The notes under the pieces are model-generated. The model ran no database searches. It was given only the letters and a program-made list of their open reading frames with translations, and had not been told where the DNA came from. 64,000 bases of DNA from Paragorgia papillata. Its lineage: Eukaryota; Cnidaria; Anthozoa; Scleralcyonacea; Coralliidae. The stretch's first letter is position 1, and each line of letters begins with the position of its first letter. The position numbers were made by a program, and so were the translations under genes. Below, piece after piece: positions 1-12,359 of the stretch. Location of the stretch: NCBI GenBank assembly GCA_035771165.1, contig JAWNZC010000258.1, positions 124,001 to 188,000 of the forward strand, given 5' to 3'.

Positions 1-779
1 CTTTCGCCATTAAAACTTGTTTTTTTCTCAAGAATTTTGGAAGTTTCCTAATATTTCGAACTTTATTCTTTAAAGTAAGTGTAAAATGAGCGGTGGACAA
101 TTATTAAAGGGTAAAATTTGGTATTTGTCTGTTTTTATGGTCCAAAACGCTTGACCTCGCTGTATAAAAACACCATATCATCATTCTGGAAAAATTGTAT
201 ACATACCAGGCCTACATACATTTATACATTCTGTAAATATTATTACATAATGTACTGAACTTTCTTAAAGATCTGCTATATATGTATACAGGCCTGATAT
301 GTATAGATATTTTTTATATATTAAATAACATTGTGTTCCATGACTGAGCAGTATGATTATTAAAATTGATGTGTGGATTATTTGTAGTTTATTATTGTGA
401 ATAATATATTGTAGTTGTAGTATTTTTTTACTTTTTTGCTAATTTGTTATAATTTGTTATTGTTTGTATTGTTTTTCAGTACACAAATATTTATTATCCC
501 TTTTGTCACAGTAGGAAGCAAGCTGATGGGGGTGGGGGAAATGTACCGTACACTTATTTTCAAAAGTACCTTGTATCAGGGCAGAGCTTCAAACCACCCT
601 TGATGCACATGTCTTCTGATAAAGGGCTTTTTTGTTGCAAAAGGGGGACTCTAACCAAGTGGGTGGGGGTGGGGTGGTATCATGTGCCCCTGTGTCCACC
701 CCTTGGTTTGTAGGCTGTACAGTCAACTCTTAAGACATGAAAGTGTTAATAACTCCATCTCACATCGTATTTTTTACAG

Positions 780-848
780 GAAGTGAAGAGATACAGTACA
801 GATGACTGTCAGTGTTGGAAGAACCAACTTTGGTGGTGTTCAGACTGA
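780..848 (+). CDS. candidate terminal exon, unknown protein
   Basis: A pyrimidine-rich tract ending in TTTTTTACAG is followed by a short open segment of 22 codons. It reads EVKRYSTDDCQCWKN and ends WWCSD before TGA at 846-848. An AATAAA lies at 971-976, so this could be the last coding exon plus 3' UTR of a + strand gene that starts outside the window. The peptide is rich in Cys and Trp, but I do not recognise a family. The call rests only on the splice site, the reading frame and the poly(A) signal. No other exon of the same gene was found. Confidence 0.3.
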   Translation, partial: EVKRYSTDDCQCWKNQLWWCSD

Positions 849-1879
849 GTGCCCATGCACGAGCACCAATCTAAACAGGATTTTTACAATGATAAATTGA
901 TGGATTCGCTTTTACTAAATAACATTCAAATAATATGTAGTTTGAAGTTTTGCATGTTGTGGACATAACTAATAAAATTTTAACACAGAAGTATTATCTT
1001 GCATATTATACAATCCAAATGCTGGGTCCCAAAGCCTAATTAAATGCCTGGATATTATTCATCCCTTTGCCTCTGAGTGCTACTGGCTACTGCATGTACA
1101 TATGGATAAACAGTGAACTTACTGAACTATATATGTCTAAGACAGACACCCTTGCACTGGACTTTGTCTGTATTATAGTTCATTCACATGTCTACCTTAA
1201 TACAGTAACTTTTCTGATGCCCTCTCTAATAAATGTGCCAAAGTTGATGTTTTCTTGGCAGGGGGGTTGCTTCACTGCAAAAATGTTGAACCAATGTTAA
1301 CAATGCCCCTGATTGAATACCTGTATCAGTGTCAATACAGTAGTGCTTTAGAAGTAACCAAGATCAATATTGAGACAAAACATTTTAATTTTATTCAAGT
1401 TCCTTATTTACATATATATTGAGGATACAGGAAATACACTTTATTTGATAAAATATAAATATTTGAACATTTGACCAGTTATACCAAGTTTATCAATAGA
1501 TTCTGGAGGCAATCCAATAAATTATCTCGATTTTTAATTCACCTTAATTATAAAGAAAAATACAAGATTGTTATTGAATAATAAATTTTAAGCTAGCTTT
1601 ATTCACAATTTTATAAAATTTGGGATACAAGTTACAGTAAGTATAAAAGGAAACAAGACTGTTTGTTAAAAAATCGGGGGGGGGGGGGACCCCCAAGGAT
1701 GATAGTTGTATCTAATTGATCCAGATAATTGCTACACACAACAGTTATAGAAGTTTACAGTAATACTGCAGAATACAAAACATTAAACCACGGAAAATGC
1801 ATCATAAGGTTATAGAATAGGAAAAATTTGAGAGGGAACTCATTAACCACTAAACAAAAAATAATGTTGATTTCTCACC
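849..1879. other. non-coding, no clear feature
   Basis: AT-rich sequence with stops in all frames. There is a poly(A)-like AATAAA at 971 and a short poly-G/C tract at 1676-1694 that resembles the G-rich ends of hAT MITEs elsewhere in the window. Nothing else is supported. Confidence 0.5.
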
Positions 1880-2092
1880 TCACGCTTTTCTCCAGTTGTA
1901 ACGAATCACACGTTGCACAGCACAACCAAATCCTTCTTTGTTGTAAACATCTAATTCGTTTCTGATTTGCTCCATTATTTGTAACATAAAATGCGTCGAA
2001 TCCGAAGGAACTTGACTACTTGAGTAGTCCTTGAAAACTATCTTGAATGCCCATCCGCCATTGTCACGAATATACGCCAAATAAACCACAAT
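1880..2092 (-). CDS. candidate exon on the minus strand, unknown protein
   Basis: On the minus strand a CAG acceptor (2093-2095) precedes a 70-codon open segment. It starts IVVYLAYIRDNGGWAFK and ends with VIRYNWRKA and TGA at 1880-1882. The composition is protein-like (mixed charged and aromatic residues, no low complexity) and it is longer than chance for this AT-rich DNA. A donor-like GTGAGG overlaps the last codons, so it may be an internal exon rather than the last one. I do not recognise the family. It could also be a relic of a transposon gene. Confidence 0.3.
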   Translation of the reverse strand: MVVYLAYIRDNGGWAFKIVFKDYSSSQVPSDSTHFMLQIMEQIRNELDVYNKEGFGCAVQRVIRYNWRKA

Positions 2093-2947
2093 CTGATCAT
2101 ATTAATTGTCTATGATAACCACGAATTGTTCTCGTATTTTTCTGACCATCAGATTTATCAATTCTGGATCAACTGTGACGAGTTTTCAAAAGTTTTTGCG
2201 CATCTAGTCCACTGGACAGAGTTCATTCCTCGTCGGCGGTCAGATGCAAATGAATCAATAATTTATCAATTTTAGCGTTAGGACCATGATGCTTTGCGGC
2301 TGCTGTCCAACCTCCTCTGGGCTGCGTTATTATTTTTTTGTCTATGTTTCGAAATGGCAAACATTACGTCATCCCGTCAGGCTTTGCGAAACTGATGCGT
2401 GCTAAAATTTCATACGTTCTTTCTTCGCTTTCCTGATGTCTGATCAAGTTATTTGAAGTGAAGTGTTCATTCTTGGACATGTTCAGTGTGTTCACATGCA
2501 GACGTAGTTATTGTTCAGTAATTTCGCTGGCAGGTATCTTGATACAATCACTGATTAAACATGATCTTGCTGTGTTGATATTTAACACCCGAAGGGACTC
2601 GACATATGAACGCTGTGTGGAAATACCTTAAATACAGGCAATAGTGTTTTGTGTATTGCGAATTGTGTTTTCTATCGGAGAATTCGATTGTGCTTTGACT
2701 ATTTTCGGTGACGAATGACGTTTAGACTTTTATCAGTAATCTTGCTGACAAAGTTTGTCCATGAAGACAGAATAGACGAAGTTATTACAGACGCAAAAAA
2801 AATGCCGTGTTGACATCAGTATACTTGAGGACTAGAGACACAAGAAAGGGCCACAGTATATCAATTAAATGAACATATACGTGCTGTTTACCTAGTAAGC
2901 GCTTTCTCCTGTTTGTTGACATTGACGTTGAATCTCCAAAACAAACA
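2093..2947. other. non-coding, no clear gene
   Basis: No convincing exon. The segment near 2757-2835 resembles 3529-3610 (both read like CATGAAGACAGAATAGACGA with changes), so this is a two-copy dispersed repeat. Confidence 0.4.
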
Positions 2948-3090
2948 ATGGTCTGCGGAATTCCACAGGGGAGTACGTTAGGCCCTTTATTATTTTTAAT
3001 ATATATAACTGATTTACCAAATTGTTCCAAAAAATTGAATTTTAAAATATTTGCAGATGATATAAATGTATTTGCTTCTGAAAGTAATTC
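2948..3090 (+). pseudogene. non-LTR reverse transcriptase fragment
   Basis: A short open segment reads GIPQGSTLGPLLFLIYI, then an FADD box about 20 residues further on (FKIFADDINVF). These are the conserved RT blocks of LINE-type retrotransposons (GxPQGxxLGPxLF and the catalytic F/YADD). Only about 45 residues survive. The frame continues into unrelated sequence and no endonuclease or further RT blocks are found around it, so this is a truncated relic, not a working gene. Confidence 0.8.
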
Positions 3091-3810
3091 ATTCAGCTTT
3101 CGATATGATCTTCCTCGGCCCACTCCCAGTCTCCCACCTCTTTGCTCGCGCGTTATAGAGACCTCTGCACTTTCCAGTAGCCCGAGTGAACACCTGACCC
3201 AGGTGTCTTGTTACGAAGTAGGTTTCGCGGGCTCGAAGTGAAGAGAAGGTCGACAGACTGTCATGCTCCGGTGGTTGTGTCAAGCACGGCATCACTGATC
3301 AACTCATTAATTAACTACTAACACTTGGTATAAAAGAAAGAAATCGCAAAACCATCCCGAAACATCAACAGCTTAATTAAAGCTTAATTTTCATAGATGC
3401 CTAGTGGAAGCAATTTCGGCACCAGGATTGTTATGTCCTCAATGAATCGCAGTGAAACGTTTACCTAAAATATTAGACCTCCAAATCTACAAATTTGCAA
3501 AATACACGAGAGAAACACAAAGATTTGTTCACGAAGACAAAATAGACGAGTGCAAAGACACGAAACTGAAAGAGCATGCTGCCGTTTACATCAGTACATT
3601 TACCTAAGTAATACCCAAGGAAGCTTGATCTAAAGAAGTATACAATATATATTCTCATGATATCGAAATGATCGCTTGAATCTGCCAAATGCCAAATAGA
3701 CTACTGAACGGTGTTAAGATCCCAGTTGTTATTCGGAAAAACGGACCGGTTTGCATACTTCATATAAGACCGCCGCACACTAGCATTCCTGGTTCGATTT
3801 GTCAAATGTT

Positions 3811-3947
3811 TCTCTCTGACGAAGGGCCTTCGCTCGAAACGTTAGACTCTTACGTTCTCTGTTTGGGCAGTATATATCTAACCTTACTATATTTCGATTG
3901 TTGTTTCAACACTGCCCACGCGGCACGCTACTTTTATTTCAAAAAAT
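3811..3947 (+). repeat. dispersed repeat family, copy 1
   Basis: Begins TTTCTCTCTGACGAAGG and ends with CACGCTACTTTTATTTC. About 137 bp is shared at high similarity with 20604-20738. Shorter 3' pieces recur at 25523-25630 and 63490-63541. The four copies share the 3' end, which suggests a retroelement tail with 5' truncation. The CTGACGA...CGAAAC arrangement recalls a hammerhead core, but stem II does not pair properly. Confidence 0.6.
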
Positions 3948-4665
3948 AAGTTAGGCTTGCTGAATATACGTACCGCACGTACTGTCGTCTCGAAATTCTA
4001 AACTTTTAATATTCGCAAATCGAGAGTTTAAGTGCCTATGTGCAATCAAAATCGCTTTCAGAGTCTCAAGTACTGTTATAGAGAACTATACATTGCGTCT
4101 GGAATCTTTGTACTTGTTAACAAATTAATCGCTTCGAGTGTTCGAGATAATGAGGTTTGAAAAATTTGTTCGTGTTCTACTGAAGCAAATGCTTCGGAAA
4201 GTTCCGGTGTTCCGACTCTGCTGTAACTCCTTTTTGTTACGTGTAGTTAATTAATTTTTGCTCTGACTACAACATTATATGTAAATTTGTCACACGCATG
4301 CAGTGTCTGAACAGAAATCTTATTGCAACATATGTCTGTCTGGAGTTGAAGAATAATTATTAGACCAAGACCCAAGAGCCCACCAAGAGGTAAGTTTTAT
4401 CTAGAGTAACATTACTTCAGGGACATAAACGCGTGTGCCTGTCTTTGAGTTCACCTTATTATATAATTACTTTATCGCCTTATGCGGCCTATATGATCAG
4501 TTCAAAGATCGAGTACTTATACAAACTACATGTAATGTTGTTTCACGTGATAGCAGGGAAAACACGGCAACTGACCGAAAGTTCAATGATTTCTGTAGAC
4601 TGGTTTCTAAGCATATATTGGAAAGTGTGACTCTAGCATAAGTCATTAATCTTTCGTGGGAGTAA
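3948..4665. other. non-coding, no feature seen
   Basis: Short frames only, and no splice-framed coding segment. I see nothing further to report here. Confidence 0.4.
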
Positions 4666-4667
4666 GA

Positions 4668-5046
4668 CCCCGCGTTTACACACTAGAGCAAATGTTTCCG
4701 GATTCGTAAATGTTCCGGATTCACTTCGTACCAAGTATTCGGATTCGTTAGGCGTTTACACTACAACAGTATCCGCAGATTCGGCCCTTCACACTAAACA
4801 CGGAATTTCTTTAATTCAGTTAATATGTTGACCATGTTGGTTCCACCGCAACCTCACATGACTACGAGCGGAAGAGCATCTGAATTCATCGGAATATATA
4901 ACCTTTCACACTACGTATTGTCTCGGATTCAAAAGTATTCGGATACGAAGTTTCTACATTTTTTTCCAGATTCGAAATCTCCGGATACGTGATCAAACCA
5001 AAGTTTTTATTCCGGATTCATTCTTTTGTGTGTAAACGGCAAAACG
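4668..5046. mobile_element. fold-back MITE
   Basis: Ends are inverted copies: CGCGTTTACACACTAGAG at the left, and at the right TTTTGTGTGTAAACGG. The inside is made of further inverted pieces of the motif ATTCGGATTCG. There is no coding capacity. This is a non-autonomous element of the same style as the other fold-back elements in the window. Confidence 0.55.
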
Positions 5047-5972
5047 ATATCAATGTCTTAAAGACTTAAAAATCGTAAGCCTGGCTGACCGCCAGACGAT
5101 TTTCTTTCTCCCTTTTGCAAGGGAAACCCCACCGACAGTAAAGCCAATGCAAACAAACATTTATTTTACCATGGGCTATACAAGTTGCACATGCGGAAAA
5201 CAATTTCCAAAATCAATTTTAAGTGGAAATCGTTTTCTCTGTTTGTATTTCAATTTATATAGACATGCAGTAATGATCACGCAGCTGCTTTTGCCTAAAA
5301 TTTTTACGTGAACAGCATGCGGCGTGATATGTCCTAATAATCCACTTTGCATAAGTGTCAAAAGGCTATAAAACTTAAAAGGGCTGTTACCTGCACTTAC
5401 CAGTCTAGCCCGGGTCATGTAATCAACCCAGTAAAATATTTCACAAAATATTTACCGGGAACTACATGTCCGTTTTGATTTGATTTGAGTATATATAGTT
5501 CAGTGTGAGTTTGATAATATTTTGATAAAAATCAATAACATTTTGCTAAAGGTCTTGTGCAAATTAGTTCAAAGACTTACAACAGATTCTCCAATTTCTA
5601 ACACCATAAAAATCAAGCAACACTACAGTAACTTCAGGTTGCTTTCTTCTTTAAATCCTCTTTATTTCTGAAGTGTTCAGTGTATCTTTGGTGGAATAAT
5701 ATTGTTCCTGCTAATACCACAGTACCAGACTGAGTGCATGCTAAGCTTGACGAAGGCGTTGTATCTGACGATTTGGCCATCTTGCTAACAGGTCAACATC
5801 AAGTCGGTTTTCTTTGAAGTAACCTTACATAAACTTCGAAATAATAGAACCTCGTCACAAGCTCTTTTCCTATTGAATTCTTTAGAAAACCTCGTTCATA
5901 CATAAATTATTCGCCCGAAGGATTTATGTCGCTAATAAACTAAGGCGAGGTGCTTAACCTAGCTACACTTAA

Positions 5973-6189
5973 GCCCGGCATACACTGAAACAAGTTTCCG
6001 AAACAAGTTTCCAAAACACATTTTCAAAAAAGTTTCCGAAACTTTTGTTTCAAAAAATAGAAATCAGGGAAACTTGGTTTCTGAAACAAAATTTCGAAAA
6101 CTTTTCAACATACACAGGAAACTTTTGTTTCTGAAGCCGTGTTTTGGTAACTTGTTTCGGAAATTTTCTCTAGTGTATTATGCCGGGCT
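5973..6189. mobile_element. TTAA-flanked MITE with GCCCGGCATA ends
   Basis: TTAA at 5969-5972 and 6190-6193 flanks inverted ends (GCCCGGCATACACT left, AGTGTATTATGCCGGGC right). The inside is a palindromic run of GTTTCNGAAAC motifs. TTAA duplication is the mark of piggyBac-like integration. There is no ORF. Confidence 0.65.
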
Positions 6190-6193
6190 TTAA

Positions 6194-6409
6194 GGGCTGT
6201 TCATATGAGGCGGGCTGATTAATTTAATGTCACGAAAATCTTTCTATGACCGCAAAAAAGAATTAGAATACGCTGTGTGTTGTGCTTACAGAAAAACGAA
6301 ACCAATTTTGATTGTTATGTCATTTTTCCTTTCTCAAATAGTCGTGATAAGATTTTAGTGACATAAAATCAGCCGGGCCAGCCCGCCTCATATGAACATC
6401 CGCCCCTTA
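6194..6409. mobile_element. TTAA-type MITE adjoining the previous one
   Basis: It shares the TTAA at 6190-6193 with the preceding element. The left end GTTCATATGAGGCGGGC is matched by GCCCGCCTCATATGAAC at the right. The right target is decayed to TTAT. No ORF. Confidence 0.6.
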
Positions 6410-6598
6410 TTAGCCGCGTAGGATGAAAACGAGCATATCGGATTTTTGGTCGAGTTCCCAGATGCAAAACGGACTGTACAGTCCCCTTTAAATATTATAC
6501 ATTCGGATTTCCAGTGGTAGCATATGATTCTTTTAGGCATGCTTTTTGCTATTTACATAAACATATTTTATCCGACACATACTTTGGCTGAAATATCC

Positions 6599-6788
6599 TT
6601 ATATTGACCACTTTCATAATGGCCACCAGTTTAAATATTCTTTTATGGATTGTGCATCTTAATTAGCCTTTTTGGCCTCGTTATGAAGCAAAGATTCTTT
6701 TGAATTGCAGACTCACAAACGAGGCCAGAAAGGCTTATTAAGTTGCACATAAAAGAATTAGTCGCTATAATTATGAAAGTGGTCTATA
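6599..6788. mobile_element. palindromic MITE
   Basis: Left GACCACTTTCATAATGGC is matched at the right by TTATGAAAGTGGTC. The inner arms AAGCCTTTNTGGCCTCG also pair. No ORF. Confidence 0.5.
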
Positions 6789-6838
6789 GAAAGTTATCAC
6801 GTGCATGACTCCATTTTGCTTGATTTTCACGCAGTTAA

Positions 6839-7425
6839 GCCTGATTCACACCGTTGTGAAATAAGCACAAGCACAAGCACAAGAACGAAACAAAAGATAA
6901 AACAAAAAGGTATTCTTATATGGGAAAACCTTATGAAACACGCATACGCTGCAAGCACATAAAATAAGCACAAGCACAAGAGCCTGTACAAAAGAGAAAA
7001 CAACGGTTCTTTTGTCTCGTGCTTGTGCTTACGCTTGTTTTACCCCAGTTCAAACAACTGTTTGTCTGTGCTTATGCTAGCTTATGTAATATTTAAAACA
7101 CGAGCAGGAGTGCATGTTTTATCAGATTTAAAACCGCGAGGGCGCAGCCCGAGTGTTTTAGATCTGATAAAACACGTCATGCGAGTGTTTTGAATGGCTT
7201 CAAAAACGATTCGCTATTGGGTGTTACGTTCATTAGTATTCTTTATATAAAATTGTATGTTCATTAGTATTCTTTATATAAAATTGTATGTTCATTAGTA
7301 TTCTTTCTGACGTCAAGAAGTTTTATCAGGTATAAAACCATGGACATTGTACTGATTTCCTTTGTGTTTTCCTCGTGAATTATTAATGAGTTTTTGAAGC
7401 TTATTTCACAAAGGTGAATCAGGCT
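6839..7425. mobile_element. TTAA-flanked MITE with GCCTGATTCAC ends, nested repeat inside
   Basis: TTAA at 6835-6838 and 7426-7429 flanks the inverted ends GCCTGATTCACACC and AAGGTGAATCAGGC. The left half contains CACAAGCACAAG repeats. The middle (about 7083-7400) looks like a second inserted repeat with inverted TTTTATCAGAT / ATCTGATAAAA arms. Confidence 0.6.
7228..7307. repeat. 31-bp tandem repeat, about 2.6 copies
   Basis: The unit starts GTTCATTAGTATTCTTTATA. Starts at 7228, 7259 and 7290 give an exact 31-bp period. Confidence 0.9.
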
Positions 7426-8144
7426 TTAATCCCTTACTGTATGGCTTTTGGAGACGTCCACACTAGCACAGTGACGAGTAAAATCTTAGGTCAGCATGCT
7501 GGCGTTAGGCAGCATAAAAAGATAAACAACAATGCACAACAACAAACCATTGTCAAACCAACAATGCACATGCATGAAAGGGTTAATTTGCAAATCCTAA
7601 ACCCAACCCTAACCCAAACCTTCATAATTCGCGAGACTAGAATCAACATGCAGTCTGTTTCGGTGTTTCCCGATGCCAAGCATGCATGCAAGAATTCCGC
7701 TTATGGTGGAATTGTGTATTAGTCTTCATAAAATGATTAACCGAAACTAAATGGGCCAAGCTGAGGTGTCTATATACATCTCGAAAAACTGAATACACTT
7801 AAGTCGTTTTAATCACAAAATGATGTCATGGTAGACCTGGACATGCACAAGTTAAATCATGTTGTCAACACAAGGAAATGTTTTAACTGCAACTGATTTG
7901 AGTGCATTCTCATCACCGAAATCGCCTTCGTGTAGCTCACAAAAGCTAGGTAAATTTGCATTTTTCTTTGCTTTGTTGATAATCTAATGACATTATTTTG
8001 TAAAGAATTAAAACGCTTTGTCGCCGTGTGATTATCGAGTATAATGCCACTTGAAAAGCTACTGCAAAACACGCCACTATTTAATATTTCTTAAATATTA
8101 TTCGATAATTGTTTTAAACGTTTCAGTATTGAAAATGTAATGAC

Positions 8145-8295
8145 CTGGGCCCGGTTGTATAAAACTTTTAATCATGATTTAATCACCTTTTGGGTGATTA
8201 AATCGTAGTTAAAGTCTCAAACACTGGTCCTGATTGGCTAGAATTAAGCACTAATCATGATTAAAGTTAACACTTTTTTATACAACCGGGCCCAG
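8145..8295. mobile_element. palindromic MITE with GGGCCCGGTTGTAT ends
   Basis: CTGGGCCCGGTTGTATAAAA at the left is matched by TTTTTATACAACCGGGCCCAG at the right (one base longer T-run). The inner arms ATCATGATTAA also pair. About 150 bp, no ORF. Confidence 0.7.
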
Positions 8296-9059
8296 CTTTT
8301 TGTATATTTATATATTATACGCAGTGTATGTAGTTTGTTTTCACTATAATAGTTTATAAAACGGTCAATGCAGCACTATATAACTGACTTAAAAAAGCTC
8401 ACAATTCAAAGTGTTGGTCTCTCTCGGTTAATCTCAAGTGCTGATTGTTAGTATTATTAAAGATTTATATATAAATATATATATAAATATATTTATATAT
8501 AAATATTTATATTATTATATAAAATATTTTATATTATACTCAAAATGGTTATCGGTGAATGCATGGCTTTACTCCGTATTTTATGCTGGGATATATATTA
8601 GTTCTTAACGAGATTACGAGATTAACTAGATATTTCATTTACATCTGATCCAGTGACGTGGTGGCAAGTTTCAGGCTTGATAATCCTCAAGTTAATTATA
8701 TAATTTATGGATAAGATGACTAATAAAACTGATTTAATGAAGTTGAACATACCAATTTCATTATTAAATTCTGATTGTAAAAAATATATTGTTTTTAGGA
8801 GGTTTCAAAAGGGATTATTTTTAGCAAGCCTTTAAATGGCTTCCCTATGCATACATGTTTTGCAAAGGCAGAATTAAAAAATTACATTTATAATAGAGTC
8901 TGAGATAAAAACAATTCAGTAGAATCGGATTCCTGAAAGAAGTATTAAACAGACCACGTTTCAGTCGAAAATTTGGAAATATAGCCAAGAAAATCGACAA
9001 AGCCCATGAGTATTTTTAATAATAAAAAGTGCATGCAACGTCAATGAAAAACATCCTGA
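8296..9059. other. non-coding AT-rich DNA with a TATAAA-rich run
   Basis: Low-complexity ATATAAATAT repeats at 8461-8540, otherwise unremarkable and without coding potential. Confidence 0.5.
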
Positions 9060-9061
9060 AT

Positions 9062-9091
9062 GAAATGGCCTAACTTGAAATGGCCTAATGT
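9062..9091 (-). repeat. two 15-bp minisatellite units, reverse orientation
   Basis: GAAATGGCCTAACTTGAAAT is the reverse complement of the minisatellite found at 10.8-13.2 kb. It sits directly outside the left arm of the long inverted repeat that starts at 9092. Confidence 0.75.
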
Positions 9092-10544
9092 GATAATCCT
9101 CTTTTTATCAATGTCAATGGTGTCGTATAACTGCGGTCGACGTCTAACTGCGAATGTTTGCTGAAATCTTACTGAAAGCAATGCGTCTCACAACGTTCGC
9201 ACTCGAATTCAAAAACTTCCAAAGATATATTCAAAACTATCGCATGCAAGTTTATAAAACTTAAATTATATCTTCTCAGTTTTGTTTTTAATTAAGCAAA
9301 GTCAGAAATCTTCTCAGCTCATGTGCAGCCATTTCAGGCAGCTCGAAATCGGTTATTAATTCTAACCTTTTTGATTGACAGATTATGCGCTAAACGAATC
9401 GCGTTTATAAATGGAAATGGCCCGCTAATTCAGCGCGTGGGATAAATGATAAAAATTAAAATAAAAAATTAAAATAAATTATATTACTAACCCCCACCCC
9501 CTACCCCCCACCCCCATAAAATTCAAAACTTATAATCCACTTCATAAAACCTAATCCTAACCCACCCCTACCGCAACCCTTCAAATCCCAACCCTAACAT
9601 TAATCTCAACCCTAACCCCACCCACCCTACTTATAAAACCCCACTAACCCTAAACCTAACCCTGACCTTAATCACATTTATTTTACACATTAAAATAAGT
9701 CATAATTAAATTTAAAAATAAAAATAAATTATAATACTAACCCCCACCCCCATAACTTAAAAGCCACCTCCTAAAAACCTAACGTCAACCCTAAACATAA
9801 CCCTCTTAACCCCAACCCCAACCCTTCTCCGTAATCTCAATCATATTTATCACCCCAACACCTTAGACCTCAAATTATTAATCATTTTTCACCACTACTC
9901 ACCAACACAATACACCAAGGATGGTAGGTCACAACCAGGATCTAAAAACCTGAACCTTATGGTTTACTTTTACTTTTATTTTACATTTTACAAAACACTT
10001 AAATATATCTATAGTATAGTTCACCTTTAATATAAACATGAAAAGATTATTGTATATACTTAACTTACCTTCTTGATAATGAAAGGCCACAAAAGACAAA
10101 ATAAAGAGGAGAGAATTCGTTCGAATAGTCGGATCACAATCAGCTACTAAAACGCGCCTGGTCTATTTCTCGATCTTTCTCCACACACGCGCCGATAAAG
10201 ATTTGAAAGTTGTTGACCACAAACAAGACGTATCATTTATCCTTAGCGCATAATCTGTCAATCAAAAAGGTTAGAATTAATAACCGATTTCGAGCTGCCT
10301 GAAATGGCTGCACATGAGCTGAGAAGATTTCTGACTTTGCTTAATTAAAAACAAAACTGAGAAGATATCATTTAAGTTTTATAAACTTGCATGCGATAGT
10401 TTTGAATATATCTTTGGAAGTTTTTGAATTCGAGTGCGAACGTTGTGAGACGCATTGCTTTCAGTAAGATTTCAGCAAACATTCGCAGTTAGACGTCGAC
10501 CGCAGTTATACGACACCATTGACATTGATAAAAAGAGGATTACT
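9092..10544. mobile_element. fold-back element with arms of about 300 bp
   Basis: Left arm 9092-9396 (starts ATAATCCTCTTTTTATCAAT) and right arm about 10246-10544 are long, nearly matching inverted copies. The roughly 850-bp centre contains degenerate CCCTAACC/CCCCACCC runs, resembling scrambled telomere-like sequence, and no gene. Arm length and structure suggest a Foldback-like DNA element. Confidence 0.7.
9480..9860. repeat. degenerate CCCTAACCC-rich sequence
   Basis: Repeated AACCCTAACCC, CCCCACCCC and CCTAACCCT pieces without exact periodicity. Similar short runs occur at 7595-7620 and 25360-25500. It may be diverged interstitial telomere-like DNA. Confidence 0.4.
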
Positions 10545-10792
10545 CAGTTACCATTTGTGCTAAACTTTATGCAATTTCAATTAAGCTGTGAAACCTTGAC
10601 AGTTTGCCGAATACCCACAATCTTTAGTGTTCTTTTCATAGATATTCGCTGCTATTATACGAATAATCAAGATTACTCAATTAACATTCAAGTTTAATTT
10701 TATAAAATTCTATAATCGACATTTTGGAAAAAAATTGCGAGCGAACGCCGTGGGATGCAATGCTAGAGACATATTTCCGTTTAATATTATTT

Positions 10793-10995
10793 CAAGTTAT
10801 TTGGTTTCACATTACGCTATTTCATATTAGGCCATTTCACATTAGGCTATTTCAAGTTAGGCTGTTTCAAGTTAAGCTATTTCACATTAGACCATTTCAT
10901 GTTAGGCCATTTCATATTAGGCCATTTCACATTAGGCTATTTCAAGTTAGGCTATTTCAAGTTAGGCCGTTTCACATTAAACCATTTCATGACAT
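10793..10995 (+). repeat. 15-bp minisatellite, left part
   Basis: Units alternate GCCATTTCACATTAG and GCCATTTCAAGTTAG with single-base variants. The array is interrupted at 10996 by an inserted element and resumes at 12360. The open frames through it are an artefact of a period divisible by three. Confidence 0.9.
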
Positions 10996-12359
10996 CAGGC
11001 ACGTAGCTACGGGGGGGCGAGGGGGGGCGACCGCCCCCCCAAAATTCTTTCTTGCCCCCCCAACCAGAGACTGCATGCCCAAAAAAATCCGCAGCGTGAG
11101 TGGATAAGTAATTGAAGTGTGAACGCTGTTGCGTACTTGTGTAACGTAAATAAGTGATGTTGTTATATCGAAAGCGTCTAATGGCGTTATGATTTAGTAG
11201 CGTAAACCCGGTGAACTCGATGTAAGTTAAAACGTGATAACTGGAATGCTAACGCGTAAACGAAAAGGTGAGCAAAAATTTCCAGGTCCCTACGCGGTTT
11301 GCAGGTACGAAGGCTCGAAAAAAGGTTTGAAAAAAATATTTATCAAATTATTTTGTCAGACTCAACGTGCATTTAATGGTTTCCCATTGTTGTGCAGTGC
11401 TGTTGTTGTTTTATTTACTATATAGCAGTCAAAAACTATACAGTAAATTAAGCTAGGATGGAAACAGCCAGATGAAAAGGTGAGAACAAGAGTGCAAACT
11501 TTCTTATGTAAAATACATTTTCGCCGTGCAAAGGTTCAAACAACATAAGAGTGAGAAAGCTATTCTTGTACGAGTCTAAAGACGTAGTGATACTTGATAT
11601 TTCATAATATACATCTAATGTCATTTTCTTAGTATTCTGCTCCTTTAATTTTTTGTTTGAATCTGTTAAACGGCCTCTGACAACTAGATTGTTTATTTTT
11701 CACGTTTACTCAATGTTGTTTTCGGTACGAATGCGGAATGCTTTTTAAACAAAATGACACTTGAAACTGGTACTAATGGCATATTCTACACTACGTTTGT
11801 GTTGATGTTTTGTCATCCTCTTCGGAGTAACGAAACTCTAATATATGGTTTATATTATAACGAAAAGTTTGATTTAATTTCTTGACTGACAAACTTCGTG
11901 CACGTTTTGTAAAGACAATAATGACTTTTACTATAGCAACGAATAAACAATTACTGCATGATTAGTTCGACAGCATAGCACAACCAATCAAAATTGAAAA
12001 TACACGTTTAGCAAAGCGTGATAAAATGATGCAATAAAAGTGAATAAATATTAATTTTTCAAACCTTTTCGAGCCTTCGCGGTTCGCTCAAGACCGGTGG
12101 CCGTGTCAAAAAAACATTTTGTATCCTGCAAATCGCACAGGGACCTAGAAATTTGCCTCACTTTTTGCCCCACGAATGACTGGACTAATTAGCGTTCCAG
12201 AGAGAGTTCCAGTGCATAAACCATGTGACAGACTGGGGAGGGGGGGGGGTTAGCGTGATTGCATCAGTTGTCCTGAGGGCTCAACTTTTGTACCTTTCCA
12301 CTTGCCCCCCCCAAAATAAAACTTGCCCTCCCAGATTTCTTAGTCTAGCTACGTGCCTG
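10996..12359. mobile_element. hAT-like non-autonomous element inside the minisatellite
   Basis: Ends are inverted: CAGGCACGTAGCTA at 10996 and TAGCTACGTGCCTG ending at 12359. Next to them lie G-rich and C-rich runs, typical of metazoan hAT MITEs. A second internal pair of inverted segments (11230-11340 against 12050-12180, around CTCGAAAAAAGGTTTGAAAA) makes the element partly fold-back. The flanks TTTCATGA and TTTCATGT could be an imperfect 8-bp target duplication, but the target is itself repetitive. No transposase is encoded. Confidence 0.65.

Noticed and set aside
3816..3845. Hammerhead reading of CTGACGA...CGAAACG (also at 20611, 19835-19875 and 19895-19925)
   Set aside because: The core words are there, but stem II has a mismatch at its first pair or cannot pair, and no matching stem I is found. 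Kept only as a repeat-family mark.
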